NCBI GenBank assembly: GCA_003167555.1
Contig: PMSN01000012.1
Coordinates: forward strand, 1 to 64,000
Direction: 5' to 3'
DNA from: Spartobacteria bacterium
GTDB taxonomy: Bacteria; Verrucomicrobiota; Verrucomicrobiia; Chthoniobacterales; UBA10450
DNA length: 64,000 nt
Shown in pieces: positions 9,734 through 17,796 of this stretch (its first letter is position 1; each line of letters opens with the position of its first letter). The notes under the pieces are model-generated. The model saw nothing but the letters and a program-made list of their open reading frames with translations, had not been told where the DNA came from and did no database searches. Made by a program: the position numbers and the translations under genes.

Positions 9734-10833
9734 AAGCGATGGAACTTCTTCCGCCCTCCGACATGATGTATCGCGCGCTGGTCAACCGCGATTCGAGTTT
9801 TGAAGGAATCTTTTTCGTCGGCGTGCGCACCACCGGAATTTTCTGCCGGCCCACGTGCTCCGCGAAAAAGCCGGCCCGTCAGAACGTCGATTTTTTCGCG
9901 ACGCCGAGCGAAGCGCTCCACGGCGGTTACCGCCCCTGCCTGCGTTGCCGGCCAATGGATCCGGGAGAAAAGCCGCCGGAGTTGATCGAGCGGCTGCGCG
10001 CGGAAGTCGAACGCGCTCCCGGCGGACGCCTGACCGACAAGGAACTCGCGGCGCTTTCGATCGATCCATCGACGGCGCGCCGGCAATTCAAGCGCCATTA
10101 CGGAATGACCTTCCAAGCGTATCATCGTGCCCGCCGAATGGGACTCGCGTTGCGCGAAGTGCGGCGTGGCGGGCGCGTTGACGAAGCGAAAAACGGCAGC
10201 GGTTTCGAATCGGCCAGCGGTTTTCGCGAAGCGTTCACCCGGATTTTCGGCGATCCGCCCACGGCGGCAAAGGCGCGCGCCTGCATGTTTGCCGAACGAA
10301 TCGAGACGCCGCTCGGCGCAATGCTCGCCGTCGCGGATGATCAAGGGTTGCGCCTGCTCGAATTCGCCGACCGGCGTGCGCTTGAAAGCGAGTTATCGAT
10401 TTTGCGCCAGCGCCTGAAGACGAACGTCGTGCCGGGAGAGCATCGTTATCTCGACGCGATCCGCGAACAACTCGCGCGTTATTTCGCCGGCGAAAATCTC
10501 GAGTTCGATATCCCTCTCGCGCCGATCGGATCGGATTTTCAAATGCGAGCCTGGGAGATCCTGCGCTCGATTCCCGTGGCGGAAACACGCTCCTATTCCT
10601 GGATGGCGGAACGCCTCGGCATTCCGAACGCGCGCCGCGCCGTCGGCCGCGCGAACGGCACAAACATGCTCTCGATTATCATTCCCTGTCACCGCGTCAT
10701 CCGCGCCGACGGCTCGCTCTGCGGTTACGGCGGTGGCCTCTGGCGAAAAAAATGGCTGCTCGATCACGAGCGGAAGTGGAAAAAAGTGACGAGTGACCAG
10801 CCTTCGCCCGGCTACGGCTTGGCAAGCAAGTGA
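9730..10833 (+). CDS. ada: Ada: methylphosphotriester/O6-methylguanine-DNA methyltransferase and AraC-type regulator
   Basis: GVRTTGIFCRPTCSAKKP...YRPCLRCRP (Zn/Cys N-domain), HTH, IIPCHRVIRADGSLCGYGGGLWRK active site; ATGA overlap with the upstream gene places the start at 9730 rather than 9703. Confidence 0.95.
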   Translation: MKAMELLPPSDMMYRALVNRDSSFEGIFFVGVRTTGIFCRPTCSAKKPARQNVDFFATPSEALHGGYRPCLRCRPMDPGEKPPELIERLRAEVERAPGGRLTDKELAALSIDPSTARRQFKRHYGMTFQAYHRARRMGLALREVRRGGRVDEAKNGSGFESASGFREAFTRIFGDPPTAAKARACMFAERIETPLGAMLAVADDQGLRLLEFADRRALESELSILRQRLKTNVVPGEHRYLDAIREQLARYFAGENLEFDIPLAPIGSDFQMRAWEILRSIPVAETRSYSWMAERLGIPNARRAVGRANGTNMLSIIIPCHRVIRADGSLCGYGGGLWRKKWLLDHERKWKKVTSDQPSPGYGLASK

Positions 10834-10856
10834 CCAGTGACAAGTTGATGATGAAC

Positions 10857-10930
10857 CGCGCCCAGGAGGACTCGAACCTCCGACCGTCGGATTAGAAATC
10901 CGATGCTCTATCCGGCTGAGCTATGAGCGC
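10857..10930 (-). tRNA. tRNA-Arg (anticodon UCU)
   Basis: Reverse complement GCGCTCATAGCTCAGCCGGATAGAGCATCGGATTTCTAATCCGACGGTCGGAGGTTCGAGTCCTCCTGGGCGC: 7-bp acceptor, D-arm, anticodon loop TTTCTAA (TCT), T-arm GGTTCGAGTCC. Confidence 0.96.
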
Positions 10931-11012
10931 TGGACGGGAATTATTCCGCTGCGCGCGAACAGAAATCCAGTCTTATCAGAGGCAGATGCCTCGACCTGGG
11001 CGAAAGGACGAC

Positions 11013-11084
11013 CTGTAGCGGCAGGCGTGTCGCCTGCAAGGATATCGCGCCACTCGCGGGCAGCCGACACGGCTGCCACTACAG
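11013..11084. repeat. Palindromic intergenic repeat (CTGTAGCGGCAG family)
   Basis: ctgtagcggcaggcgtgtcgcctgc ... gcagccgacacggctgccactacag, imperfect inverted arms. Confidence 0.75.
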
Positions 11085-11282
11085 CTAATCGGTGATGCGG
11101 TGCTTCAGCTCCCAGACACGGAGAGCCGCGAGCAGGAGACTTTTCGTGCGCGTGAGCGTTCCGACGGCGGCCGGCTCGCGCACTCCGTTTTCCTGGATCT
11201 TCCGGGGACGGCCACGGCGCGCTTTCGTTCTTCCCGCCCCGCGCGTTTTCTCGCTCAACGGGAGGTGACCGATGTTGTTCAT
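11085..11282 (-). CDS. Small hypothetical basic protein with an AT-hook-like RRGRPRK motif
   Basis: 65-aa ORF MNNIGHLPLSEKTRGAGRTKARRGRPRKIQENGVREPAAVGTLTRTKSLLLAALRVWELKHRITD in the tRNA-sppA gap, directly after the palindromic repeat. Confidence 0.35.
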   Translation of the reverse strand: MNNIGHLPLSEKTRGAGRTKARRGRPRKIQENGVREPAAVGTLTRTKSLLLAALRVWELKHRITD

Positions 11283-11412
11283 GGTTTCCCAAAAAGCACG
11301 TTGCGCGCCAGCGGTGGAAAAGGAGTCAGGGAGAATGGAGGATAGAGGATGGAAGGGGAGCGTTGGGAAATCCCTTGTGCGGCTGACCGTTCTCCGCAAA
11401 TTTCCCCCGGTC

Positions 11413-12414
11413 ATGGCTGCCAATCGGAAACTCGGCTGTCTCAGCATTTTTTTGTTCGTTGCCCTCTGCGCGAGCTTATTCGCGAATTTTGTCTTCGCGG
11501 TCATGGCCATCAGCCGCTTGAGCGGCAGCTCGCGACAGGAAGAGGCGCCGCCCCGCTTCCGCGAAGTGATTGTGCAGCGCGGCAACAACGACAAGATCGC
11601 GGTCATCACGATGCGCGGGCTGATCAGTTCGTCGCTGCCGGGCAACGTTGGTGATTCGATGGTGGACGACATGCGGGCGGCTTTGCAGCAGGCGCGCGAC
11701 GACGACAACGTGCGAGCGGTCGTGCTCGAGATCGATTCGCCCGGCGGCGAAGTCACCGCCTCGGATGTCATCTACAATTGGGTGGTGAAAACACGGGCAA
11801 AGAAACCGGTCGTGGTCTACATGGATTCGCTCGCGGCTTCCGGCGGCTACTACGTGGCGTGCGGCGGAAAATATTTGATGGCGAACGAAACGACGATCAC
11901 CGGCAGCATCGGTGTCATCATTCAAACGCTGAACTACGAGCAGCTCTTCAATAAAATCGGGCTCGCCTCGGTGGTTTTCAAGAGCGGCAAGTTCAAGGAC
12001 ATGCTCAACGGCGCCCGGCCGATCACGCCGGAGGAGCGCGATTATGTCCAGAGTTTCGTCATGAAAACCTACGACAAGTTTCTCGGGATCGTTGCGAAGG
12101 AGCGCAATGTGCCGGCGGATGTTTTGCGCAACACGGTCGCGGACGGGCGCATTCTCTCCGGCAAAGACGCGCTCGATAACAAGCTGATCGATGGTCTCGG
12201 CCAAATCGAAGATGCCTACGCGAAGGCAAAGGAACTCGGCAACGCGCGCGGGGCGACGATCGTGAAATATGGGCCGCCCTTTTCCTGGAGCCGCGTCTTC
12301 CGCGCCTTCAGCAGCGTCGGCGATTCGAAGATTGAGTTGACGCTCCCGAAGCAGCTCGTTCCGCAATTGGAATCCGGCCGCGCTTATTTTCTGCCGAGCT
12401 TCTACGCTCCCTGA
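11413..12414 (+). CDS. sppA: Signal peptide peptidase SppA (S49 family)
   Basis: VVLEIDSPGGEVTASDVIYNWV, MDSLAASGGYYVACGGKYLMANETTITGSIGVI; start at MAANRKLGCLSIFLFV (TM segment). Confidence 0.93.
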   Translation: MAANRKLGCLSIFLFVALCASLFANFVFAVMAISRLSGSSRQEEAPPRFREVIVQRGNNDKIAVITMRGLISSSLPGNVGDSMVDDMRAALQQARDDDNVRAVVLEIDSPGGEVTASDVIYNWVVKTRAKKPVVVYMDSLAASGGYYVACGGKYLMANETTITGSIGVIIQTLNYEQLFNKIGLASVVFKSGKFKDMLNGARPITPEERDYVQSFVMKTYDKFLGIVAKERNVPADVLRNTVADGRILSGKDALDNKLIDGLGQIEDAYAKAKELGNARGATIVKYGPPFSWSRVFRAFSSVGDSKIELTLPKQLVPQLESGRAYFLPSFYAP

Positions 12415-12429
12415 GGCCAGCGCCGGAGC

Positions 12430-13239
12430 ATGTCGCCAGAGAGTTTTCTTCCGGCACTCGGTGCTGTCGTCCAGGCGCTGTTCCTGGTCGCGAGCGTTTA
12501 TATTTATGTCGCGCTGGCCCGGCAAATCAGCGTGCGCGCCGTTGATCCAGCCGCGGCCACCATCCGTAATTTTGGCTGGCCCGAGGCGGTTCTCGCGGCC
12601 CTGCTCTTTTTCTGGCTCCTGCGGGTCGCCGGATTGTCGTCTCAACACACCACGCAGATGGGAACGCGCGATCTCATCGCGAGCGGTATCCTCACGGTCG
12701 GTCTCCTGCTTTTTGTCGCGATCTTTCTTCGGCTGCGGCGGATCGATCTGAATTTCTTAGGCGGTTTTTCCAAGATCGGATTCTGGCGCACGGCCACGAC
12801 GGGCGTCGTGTTGATGGTGGCGGCGTATCCGTTGATCCTGCTCGCCGACGTCCTGACGCTAAAATTCCTTCGGGGCGGGAATGAGAAGCAGGCGATCATC
12901 GATCTCTTTAACTCCTCGAACACATTGGAGCAGCGAATCCTGATCATCGTCCTGGCGGTGACGATCGCACCCGTGGCCGAGGAATTTCTTTTCCGTTTCT
13001 TTCTTTATGGCGTGGTGAAGCGCTACCTCGGCCGACTTGTCGGGATCGTGGTCAGCGCGTTGCTTTTCGCCGCGGTCCACGCTCATCTCCCATCCTTTGC
13101 GCCGCTTTTCGTTCTCGGCGCCTGTTTCGCCATCGCCTACGAGTGGAGCGGCTCCATTCTCGTTTCAATGACGATGCACGCGTTTTTTAATGCGATCACT
13201 TTGACCGCGCTCGCGTTTCCCGAATTGAATCCCCCATGA
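12430..13239 (+). CDS. CPBP family intramembrane metalloprotease (Abi)
   Basis: PVAEEFLFRFFLYG (EExxxR), LLFAAVHAHLPSF, SMTMHAFFNA; multiple TM segments. Confidence 0.92.
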   Translation: MSPESFLPALGAVVQALFLVASVYIYVALARQISVRAVDPAAATIRNFGWPEAVLAALLFFWLLRVAGLSSQHTTQMGTRDLIASGILTVGLLLFVAIFLRLRRIDLNFLGGFSKIGFWRTATTGVVLMVAAYPLILLADVLTLKFLRGGNEKQAIIDLFNSSNTLEQRILIIVLAVTIAPVAEEFLFRFFLYGVVKRYLGRLVGIVVSALLFAAVHAHLPSFAPLFVLGACFAIAYEWSGSILVSMTMHAFFNAITLTALAFPELNPP

Positions 13240-14132
13240 ACCTGAGTGCGCTCGGCGAAGACAAGTTGCTCGCGCGACTCTTGCCGATGCTTACCCGCCA
13301 CGGCGCGGTGGTCGTCGGCGCCGGCGACGATTGCGCTGTTGTTGCGGGTCCGCGGCGGGGCGCGCTCCAACTGCTCAAGACGGATTGCATCGTGGAAGGA
13401 ATCCATTTTACCAGCAAAAGCCCTCCCGTATCGGTCGGGTGGAAAGCAATGGCGCGGCCGTTGAGCGATTTCGCCGCGATGTCCGGCCTGCCGCGGTTTG
13501 CGCTCGTGACGATGATTGTTCCGGCGGAACGCACCGTCGATTGGACCCGGAAAATTTATCGCGGTTTGGAAAAGGCGGCGCGCGCATTCGATGTCGCGAT
13601 TGTCGGCGGCGAAACGAGCAGCATCAAAGGCCCCGCGGTGATTTCCGTGAGCGTGACCGGCTTCGTCGAAAAGGGACGCTGGGTCGGCCGCGGCGGAGGA
13701 AAGGCGCGCGACGAATTATTTGTGACGGGTCGGTTAGGCGGCTCCCTGCGCGGACGGCATCTGAAATTCACGCCGCGGATTGAAGAGTCGCGCTGGCTGA
13801 CGAAAAACTTTCGCATCCACGCGATGATGGATTTGAGCGATGGACTCGGCGCGGACCTGCCGCGTCTCGCGCGCGCGAGCGGCGTCGGCTTCGAAGTGAA
13901 CGAGGCCGTGCTGCCGTTGAATCGCGGCTGTACGACGGAGCAAGCCATCTCCGACGGCGAAGATTATGAATTGCTCTTCGCGATCTCGCCGAAAGATTCA
14001 CGCTCGCTGCCAGCCCGCTGGCGCAAGATCTTTCCGCATCTACCGCTCACTCGGATCGGGCGCTTAAATCCAAAATTCAAAATCCAAAATCCAAAATGGC
14101 CACCCGGTTATGTTCATTTCAAACAGCGTTGA
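13236..14132 (+). CDS. thiL: Thiamine-monophosphate kinase
   Basis: GAGDDCAVV, LLKTDCIVEGIHF, GWKAMARPLSDFAAMSG, MMDLSDGLGADLPRLARASGVGFEV. Confidence 0.92.
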   Translation: MNLSALGEDKLLARLLPMLTRHGAVVVGAGDDCAVVAGPRRGALQLLKTDCIVEGIHFTSKSPPVSVGWKAMARPLSDFAAMSGLPRFALVTMIVPAERTVDWTRKIYRGLEKAARAFDVAIVGGETSSIKGPAVISVSVTGFVEKGRWVGRGGGKARDELFVTGRLGGSLRGRHLKFTPRIEESRWLTKNFRIHAMMDLSDGLGADLPRLARASGVGFEVNEAVLPLNRGCTTEQAISDGEDYELLFAISPKDSRSLPARWRKIFPHLPLTRIGRLNPKFKIQNPKWPPGYVHFKQR

Positions 14133-14526
14133 AGAAACAATCGCGGCCGGCCGGGCTCGCGGACAAACGGCGCGGCAGGGCGATGTGTTCGCGTTGACGG
14201 GAGATCTCGGCGCGGGGAAAACGCAATTCGTCAAAGGTTTCGTGGCCGGTCTGGGAAGCCGCGCCGAAGTAACCAGCCCCACGTTCGTGCTCGTGCACGA
14301 ATATACGGACGGACGCCTGCCCGTTTACCATTTCGATTTTTACCGGATCGAAGATCGCGAAGCCCTTCTCCGGCTCGGATTCGATGATTACATTTTCGGT
14401 GACGGTGTCTCGCTCATCGAGTGGGCCGACCGTTATGCCGATCTCATTCCGGAGGACGCGCAGTGGATTTTCTTCGCCCTGCAAAGCGAAAACAGCCGGG
14501 TGATCACGAACTCGGAGCCGCGATGA
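14110..14526 (+). CDS. tsaE: tRNA threonylcarbamoyladenosine biosynthesis ATPase TsaE
   Basis: ALTGDLGAGKTQFVKGFVAGLG, TSPTFVLVHEY, YHFDFYRI, SLIEWADR. Confidence 0.93.
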   Translation: MFISNSVEETIAAGRARGQTARQGDVFALTGDLGAGKTQFVKGFVAGLGSRAEVTSPTFVLVHEYTDGRLPVYHFDFYRIEDREALLRLGFDDYIFGDGVSLIEWADRYADLIPEDAQWIFFALQSENSRVITNSEPR

Positions 14527-15149
14527 AAATTCTCGCTCTGGAACTTTCAAGTGTGCAGGGGAGCATCGCGTGGCTCGACGGCGAACGCGATCCGTTCGCT
14601 GTCAGCTTTTCGAACGACCGCAAGCACTCCGGATTGTTCTTCGAAAATCTGCAACTCACTTCGCAACAATTCGGCGCGCCCGATCTCATCGTCGTGGGTC
14701 TTGGTCCGGGTTCGCACGCCGGTGTGCGCATCGCGGTCGCGACGGCGGTTGGGTTGCGGATGGCGTCGGGGGCAAAGTTGATGGGGGTTCCCTCCATCTG
14801 CGCGATCGATGCCGAAGCTCGCGAGTATTGCGCAATCGGAGACGCGCGGCGGCATTCATATTATTTTGTCCGAGTGAGCGCGGGTAAGCTGATCGACGGA
14901 CCATCGCTTCATTCCGCGGGGGAACTGGAGGCGAAAATCAGAGACGGGCCGCTCCCGGTTTATGCCTCTGAGTCGCTCGCTCAATTTCCTCAGGCGATCG
15001 TCGCGTTTCCTTCCGCGCGAAGATTGGGGGAACTGGCGCGCGATCAGGCGGATGAAATAAGCGACAGCCAACCGCTCGAACCGATTTATCTTCGCGAGCC
15101 ACACATCACGACACCGAAAGCCTCGCGCCCATCCGCCCTCATTTCATGA
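14523..15149 (+). CDS. tsaB: tRNA threonylcarbamoyladenosine biosynthesis protein TsaB
   Basis: MKILALELSSVQGSIAWLDG; VVGLGPGSHAGVRIAVATAVGL; start overlaps the tsaE stop. Confidence 0.88.
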   Translation: MKILALELSSVQGSIAWLDGERDPFAVSFSNDRKHSGLFFENLQLTSQQFGAPDLIVVGLGPGSHAGVRIAVATAVGLRMASGAKLMGVPSICAIDAEAREYCAIGDARRHSYYFVRVSAGKLIDGPSLHSAGELEAKIRDGPLPVYASESLAQFPQAIVAFPSARRLGELARDQADEISDSQPLEPIYLREPHITTPKASRPSALIS

Positions 15150-16252
15150 ACGCCGAAACCACCTACCGCTGTTGGGCTGAAATCGATCAAAGCGCGCTGC
15201 GGCACAATGCCGGAGTCGTGCGCGAGCGAATTGGGTCGAGGGTCGAATTGCTCGCCGTCGTCAAAGCGAACGGGTACGGGCACGGCATGGTCGGCGTAGC
15301 CAAAGCGCTGGCGCAGGACGCGCAATTCTTCGGCGTCGCGAATCTGGAAGAGGCCGCGACTCTGCGCAAAGAAGTCTCGCAGCCGATCATTATTCTCGGG
15401 CCTGCTTTGCCGGAGGAAAGACAGCCCATCGCCGAGGGTGGATTCATCCCGTCCGTCTCGACGTTCGACGAAGCGCAGGCTTTCGATCGCGCGGTGACGA
15501 AGTCTCCGATCGCCATCAATTTTGTTATTGATACCGGAATGGGGCGAATGGGAATTCCACAAGCGGAAGCAATCGCGCTCTTCCGGAAAGTCGCGGCGTT
15601 GCTGAACCTGAAAGTCCACAGTCTCTCGACGCATCTCCCGGTTTCAAATGAAGACGCGGATTTTACCCGGGCCGAGCTTTTGGACTTTGCTGATCTGGTG
15701 AAGAAACTTCGCGCGGAATTCCCGGGCGATTACAAAATCCACGTTTTGCCCAGCGCGGGCGTGCTCGCCTTCTCCGATCAGCCGTTCGACGTCGTGCGCG
15801 CGGGCCTGATGCTCTACGGCATCTCGCCGTTGGCCGATTCCCAAAAACTGTTGCGGCCGGTGATGACCTGGAAAACGCACATCGCGCTCATTCGCGATAT
15901 GCCGGCCGGACATGGCATCAGTTACGGCCGGACTTTCATCACGCCGCGGGAGATGCGCGTGGCCACGCTCTCGGCCGGTTATGCCGACGGATATCCGAGA
16001 CATCTTTCGAATCGCGATGCAACCGTGCTGGTGCGGGGCCGGCGTTGTGCGCTGCTCGGCCGCGTCACGATGGATTTGATGATGATCGATGTTTCGCACC
16101 TCGAAGAAGCGGAGGTGGGCGACGAGGTTGTCCTAATGGGCCGGCAGGGCGACGACGAAATTTCCGCGACAGAACTGGCGGACCGCGCAGAGACCATTTC
16201 CTGGGAGATCGTGACGCGGATTGGCAGTCGGGTGCGGCGCGTGTATCTGTGA
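15146..16252 (+). CDS. alr: Alanine racemase
   Basis: VVKANGYGHGMVGVAKAL, DTGMGRMGI, VRAGLMLYGISPL, GHGISYGRTFITP, DLMMIDVSHLE. Confidence 0.95.
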   Translation: MNAETTYRCWAEIDQSALRHNAGVVRERIGSRVELLAVVKANGYGHGMVGVAKALAQDAQFFGVANLEEAATLRKEVSQPIIILGPALPEERQPIAEGGFIPSVSTFDEAQAFDRAVTKSPIAINFVIDTGMGRMGIPQAEAIALFRKVAALLNLKVHSLSTHLPVSNEDADFTRAELLDFADLVKKLRAEFPGDYKIHVLPSAGVLAFSDQPFDVVRAGLMLYGISPLADSQKLLRPVMTWKTHIALIRDMPAGHGISYGRTFITPREMRVATLSAGYADGYPRHLSNRDATVLVRGRRCALLGRVTMDLMMIDVSHLEEAEVGDEVVLMGRQGDDEISATELADRAETISWEIVTRIGSRVRRVYL

Positions 16253-16258
16253 GCAGCG

Positions 16259-16624
16259 ATGTTTCAGATCATCTTCAACGAATTGAGCGCCGCGGAGATG
16301 TCGGCGTTGCCTAAGACCTTGCAGCTTGATTTGCTCGCGGAGTTCCAGATTCTGCCCGAAGACCTCGATAATCTCGATGCGAGCCGTTTCGGCGTGATCG
16401 AGCGCGCAGGAAAAAAACTGCATCGCTACCGCGCAAAAGATTACCGGATTTATTTCGAGAAGCGCGCGGAGGGAATCACCGTCCACCGCGTCCTGCACAA
16501 GAACACGTTTCGCGATTTTCTTTTCCGCAGCAAACTGCCCATGGCGGAAGACGATCAGCTCGGCAAGACGCGCGAATTCTGGAAGTTGATCGAGCAAGGC
16601 GAGCGGACCAGCAAAGCGTCGTGA
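16259..16624 (+). CDS. RelE/ParE-like fold protein, solitary
   Basis: GKKLHRYRAKDYRIYFEKRAEGITVHRVLHKNTFRDFLFR resembles RelE-superfamily strands; no antitoxin ORF adjacent. Confidence 0.55.
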   Translation: MFQIIFNELSAAEMSALPKTLQLDLLAEFQILPEDLDNLDASRFGVIERAGKKLHRYRAKDYRIYFEKRAEGITVHRVLHKNTFRDFLFRSKLPMAEDDQLGKTREFWKLIEQGERTSKAS

Positions 16625-17784
16625 TCGCGCAGCTCGCCGCGGACGAGGCGTTGCGCCGGCGGGAGTTTCCCATTTGTGCGCGCAAAATTTATTGCGCCCA
16701 CGCGGCGGATGCGCCTCTGCCGCGACGCGTCGCCGATGCGATGCGGGATTCGATCGAGCGCGCTTCAACCGATGCGCGGCAATATGAGATGGAGCTTGCC
16801 GCCATCGCCAAGACACGGGAGGTCGTCGCGCGCCTGCTCGGCGCACAGGTGGACGAGATTTCTTTCACCGGTCCCACCTCGAGCGGGCTCAACGTCATCG
16901 CGAATGGTCTCGATTGGGAAAAAGGCGACGAGGTCGTCTGCTATCTCGATGATTATCCGGCGAACGTTTATCCCTGGCTCGCGCTCGAACGGCATGGCGT
17001 GAAGCCGGTCCTGCTGGAAACCGCGCGCCTCGGCGAGATCACGCCTGAAATTATGGAGCGGGCGCTGACGGATCGGACGAAACTCGTCGCCCTCTCCAGC
17101 GCGAATTATTGCAGCGGCTACCGGATCGATCTGGATGGGATCGGTGCGCTTTGCGCGGAGCGCGGCGTTTTGTTTTCAGTCGATGCGATCCAAACGCTGG
17201 GCGTTTTTCCAGTGGCGCTGGAGCGGATCGATTTTCTCAGCGCCGGAGCGCAGAAGTGGATGCTCGGTCCATCGGGCGCGGGAATCTTGTTTGTGAAAAA
17301 GAGCCGGCACGAGCTGTTGCGCCCGACGACGATCGGCGGCTGGAACGTGCAATCGCCGAACTTCATTGCTCAACGCGAAATCCGCTATGCACCCGGCGGC
17401 CAGAAATTCGAGCCGGGCGCTTACACCCACAATGCGATCGCCGGCTTGGGCGCGGCGGTGGAGCTTCTTCTGGAAGCCGGGCCGGCGGAAGTCGAGGAGC
17501 AGATTCGAGCGCTCACGCAGTTGCTCCGCGATCAGATTGCACCGGCGGGTTTCGAATTTCTCAGCCCGAGCGACGAGAAAGATCGTTCGGGGATTGTAAC
17601 GTTTCGCCATCCGCGAATTTCGTCTGAGCAATTTGCAGAGGCGCTCGCGAAAAATGACATCGTCGCGTCCTTGCGCTTCGATCGCGCGGACCGCGCCTGG
17701 CTGCGGGTCAGTCCGCATTTTTATAATACAACAGCCGAAATCGACCGATTGGCCGAAGTGTTAGCCGGAGCCGTCCGCAGATAG
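16621..17784 (+). CDS. Class V aminotransferase / cysteine desulfurase-like protein
   Basis: SFTGPTSSGLNVIANGLDWEKGDEVV, LVALSSANYCSGYRIDLDGI, FSVDAIQTLGVFPVAL..GAQKWMLGPSGAGILFVKK (PLP-Lys), LRVSPHFYNTTAEID. Confidence 0.88.
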   Translation: MIAQLAADEALRRREFPICARKIYCAHAADAPLPRRVADAMRDSIERASTDARQYEMELAAIAKTREVVARLLGAQVDEISFTGPTSSGLNVIANGLDWEKGDEVVCYLDDYPANVYPWLALERHGVKPVLLETARLGEITPEIMERALTDRTKLVALSSANYCSGYRIDLDGIGALCAERGVLFSVDAIQTLGVFPVALERIDFLSAGAQKWMLGPSGAGILFVKKSRHELLRPTTIGGWNVQSPNFIAQREIRYAPGGQKFEPGAYTHNAIAGLGAAVELLLEAGPAEVEEQIRALTQLLRDQIAPAGFEFLSPSDEKDRSGIVTFRHPRISSEQFAEALAKNDIVASLRFDRADRAWLRVSPHFYNTTAEIDRLAEVLAGAVRR

Positions 17785-17796
17785 AATCCGCGCTCC

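Noticed and set aside
10790-10852. gtgacnagtgacc direct repeats at the ada 3' end
   Set aside because: Short, imperfect and ambiguous; no second copy recognised in the window
11476-12648. 390-aa minus ORF
   Set aside because: Antisense shadow of sppA/CPBP genes
14067-14098. AAAATCC-rich microsatellite at the thiL 3' end (aaattcaaaatccaaaatccaaaatgg)
   Set aside because: Only about three short units, inside a C-terminal tail; low information
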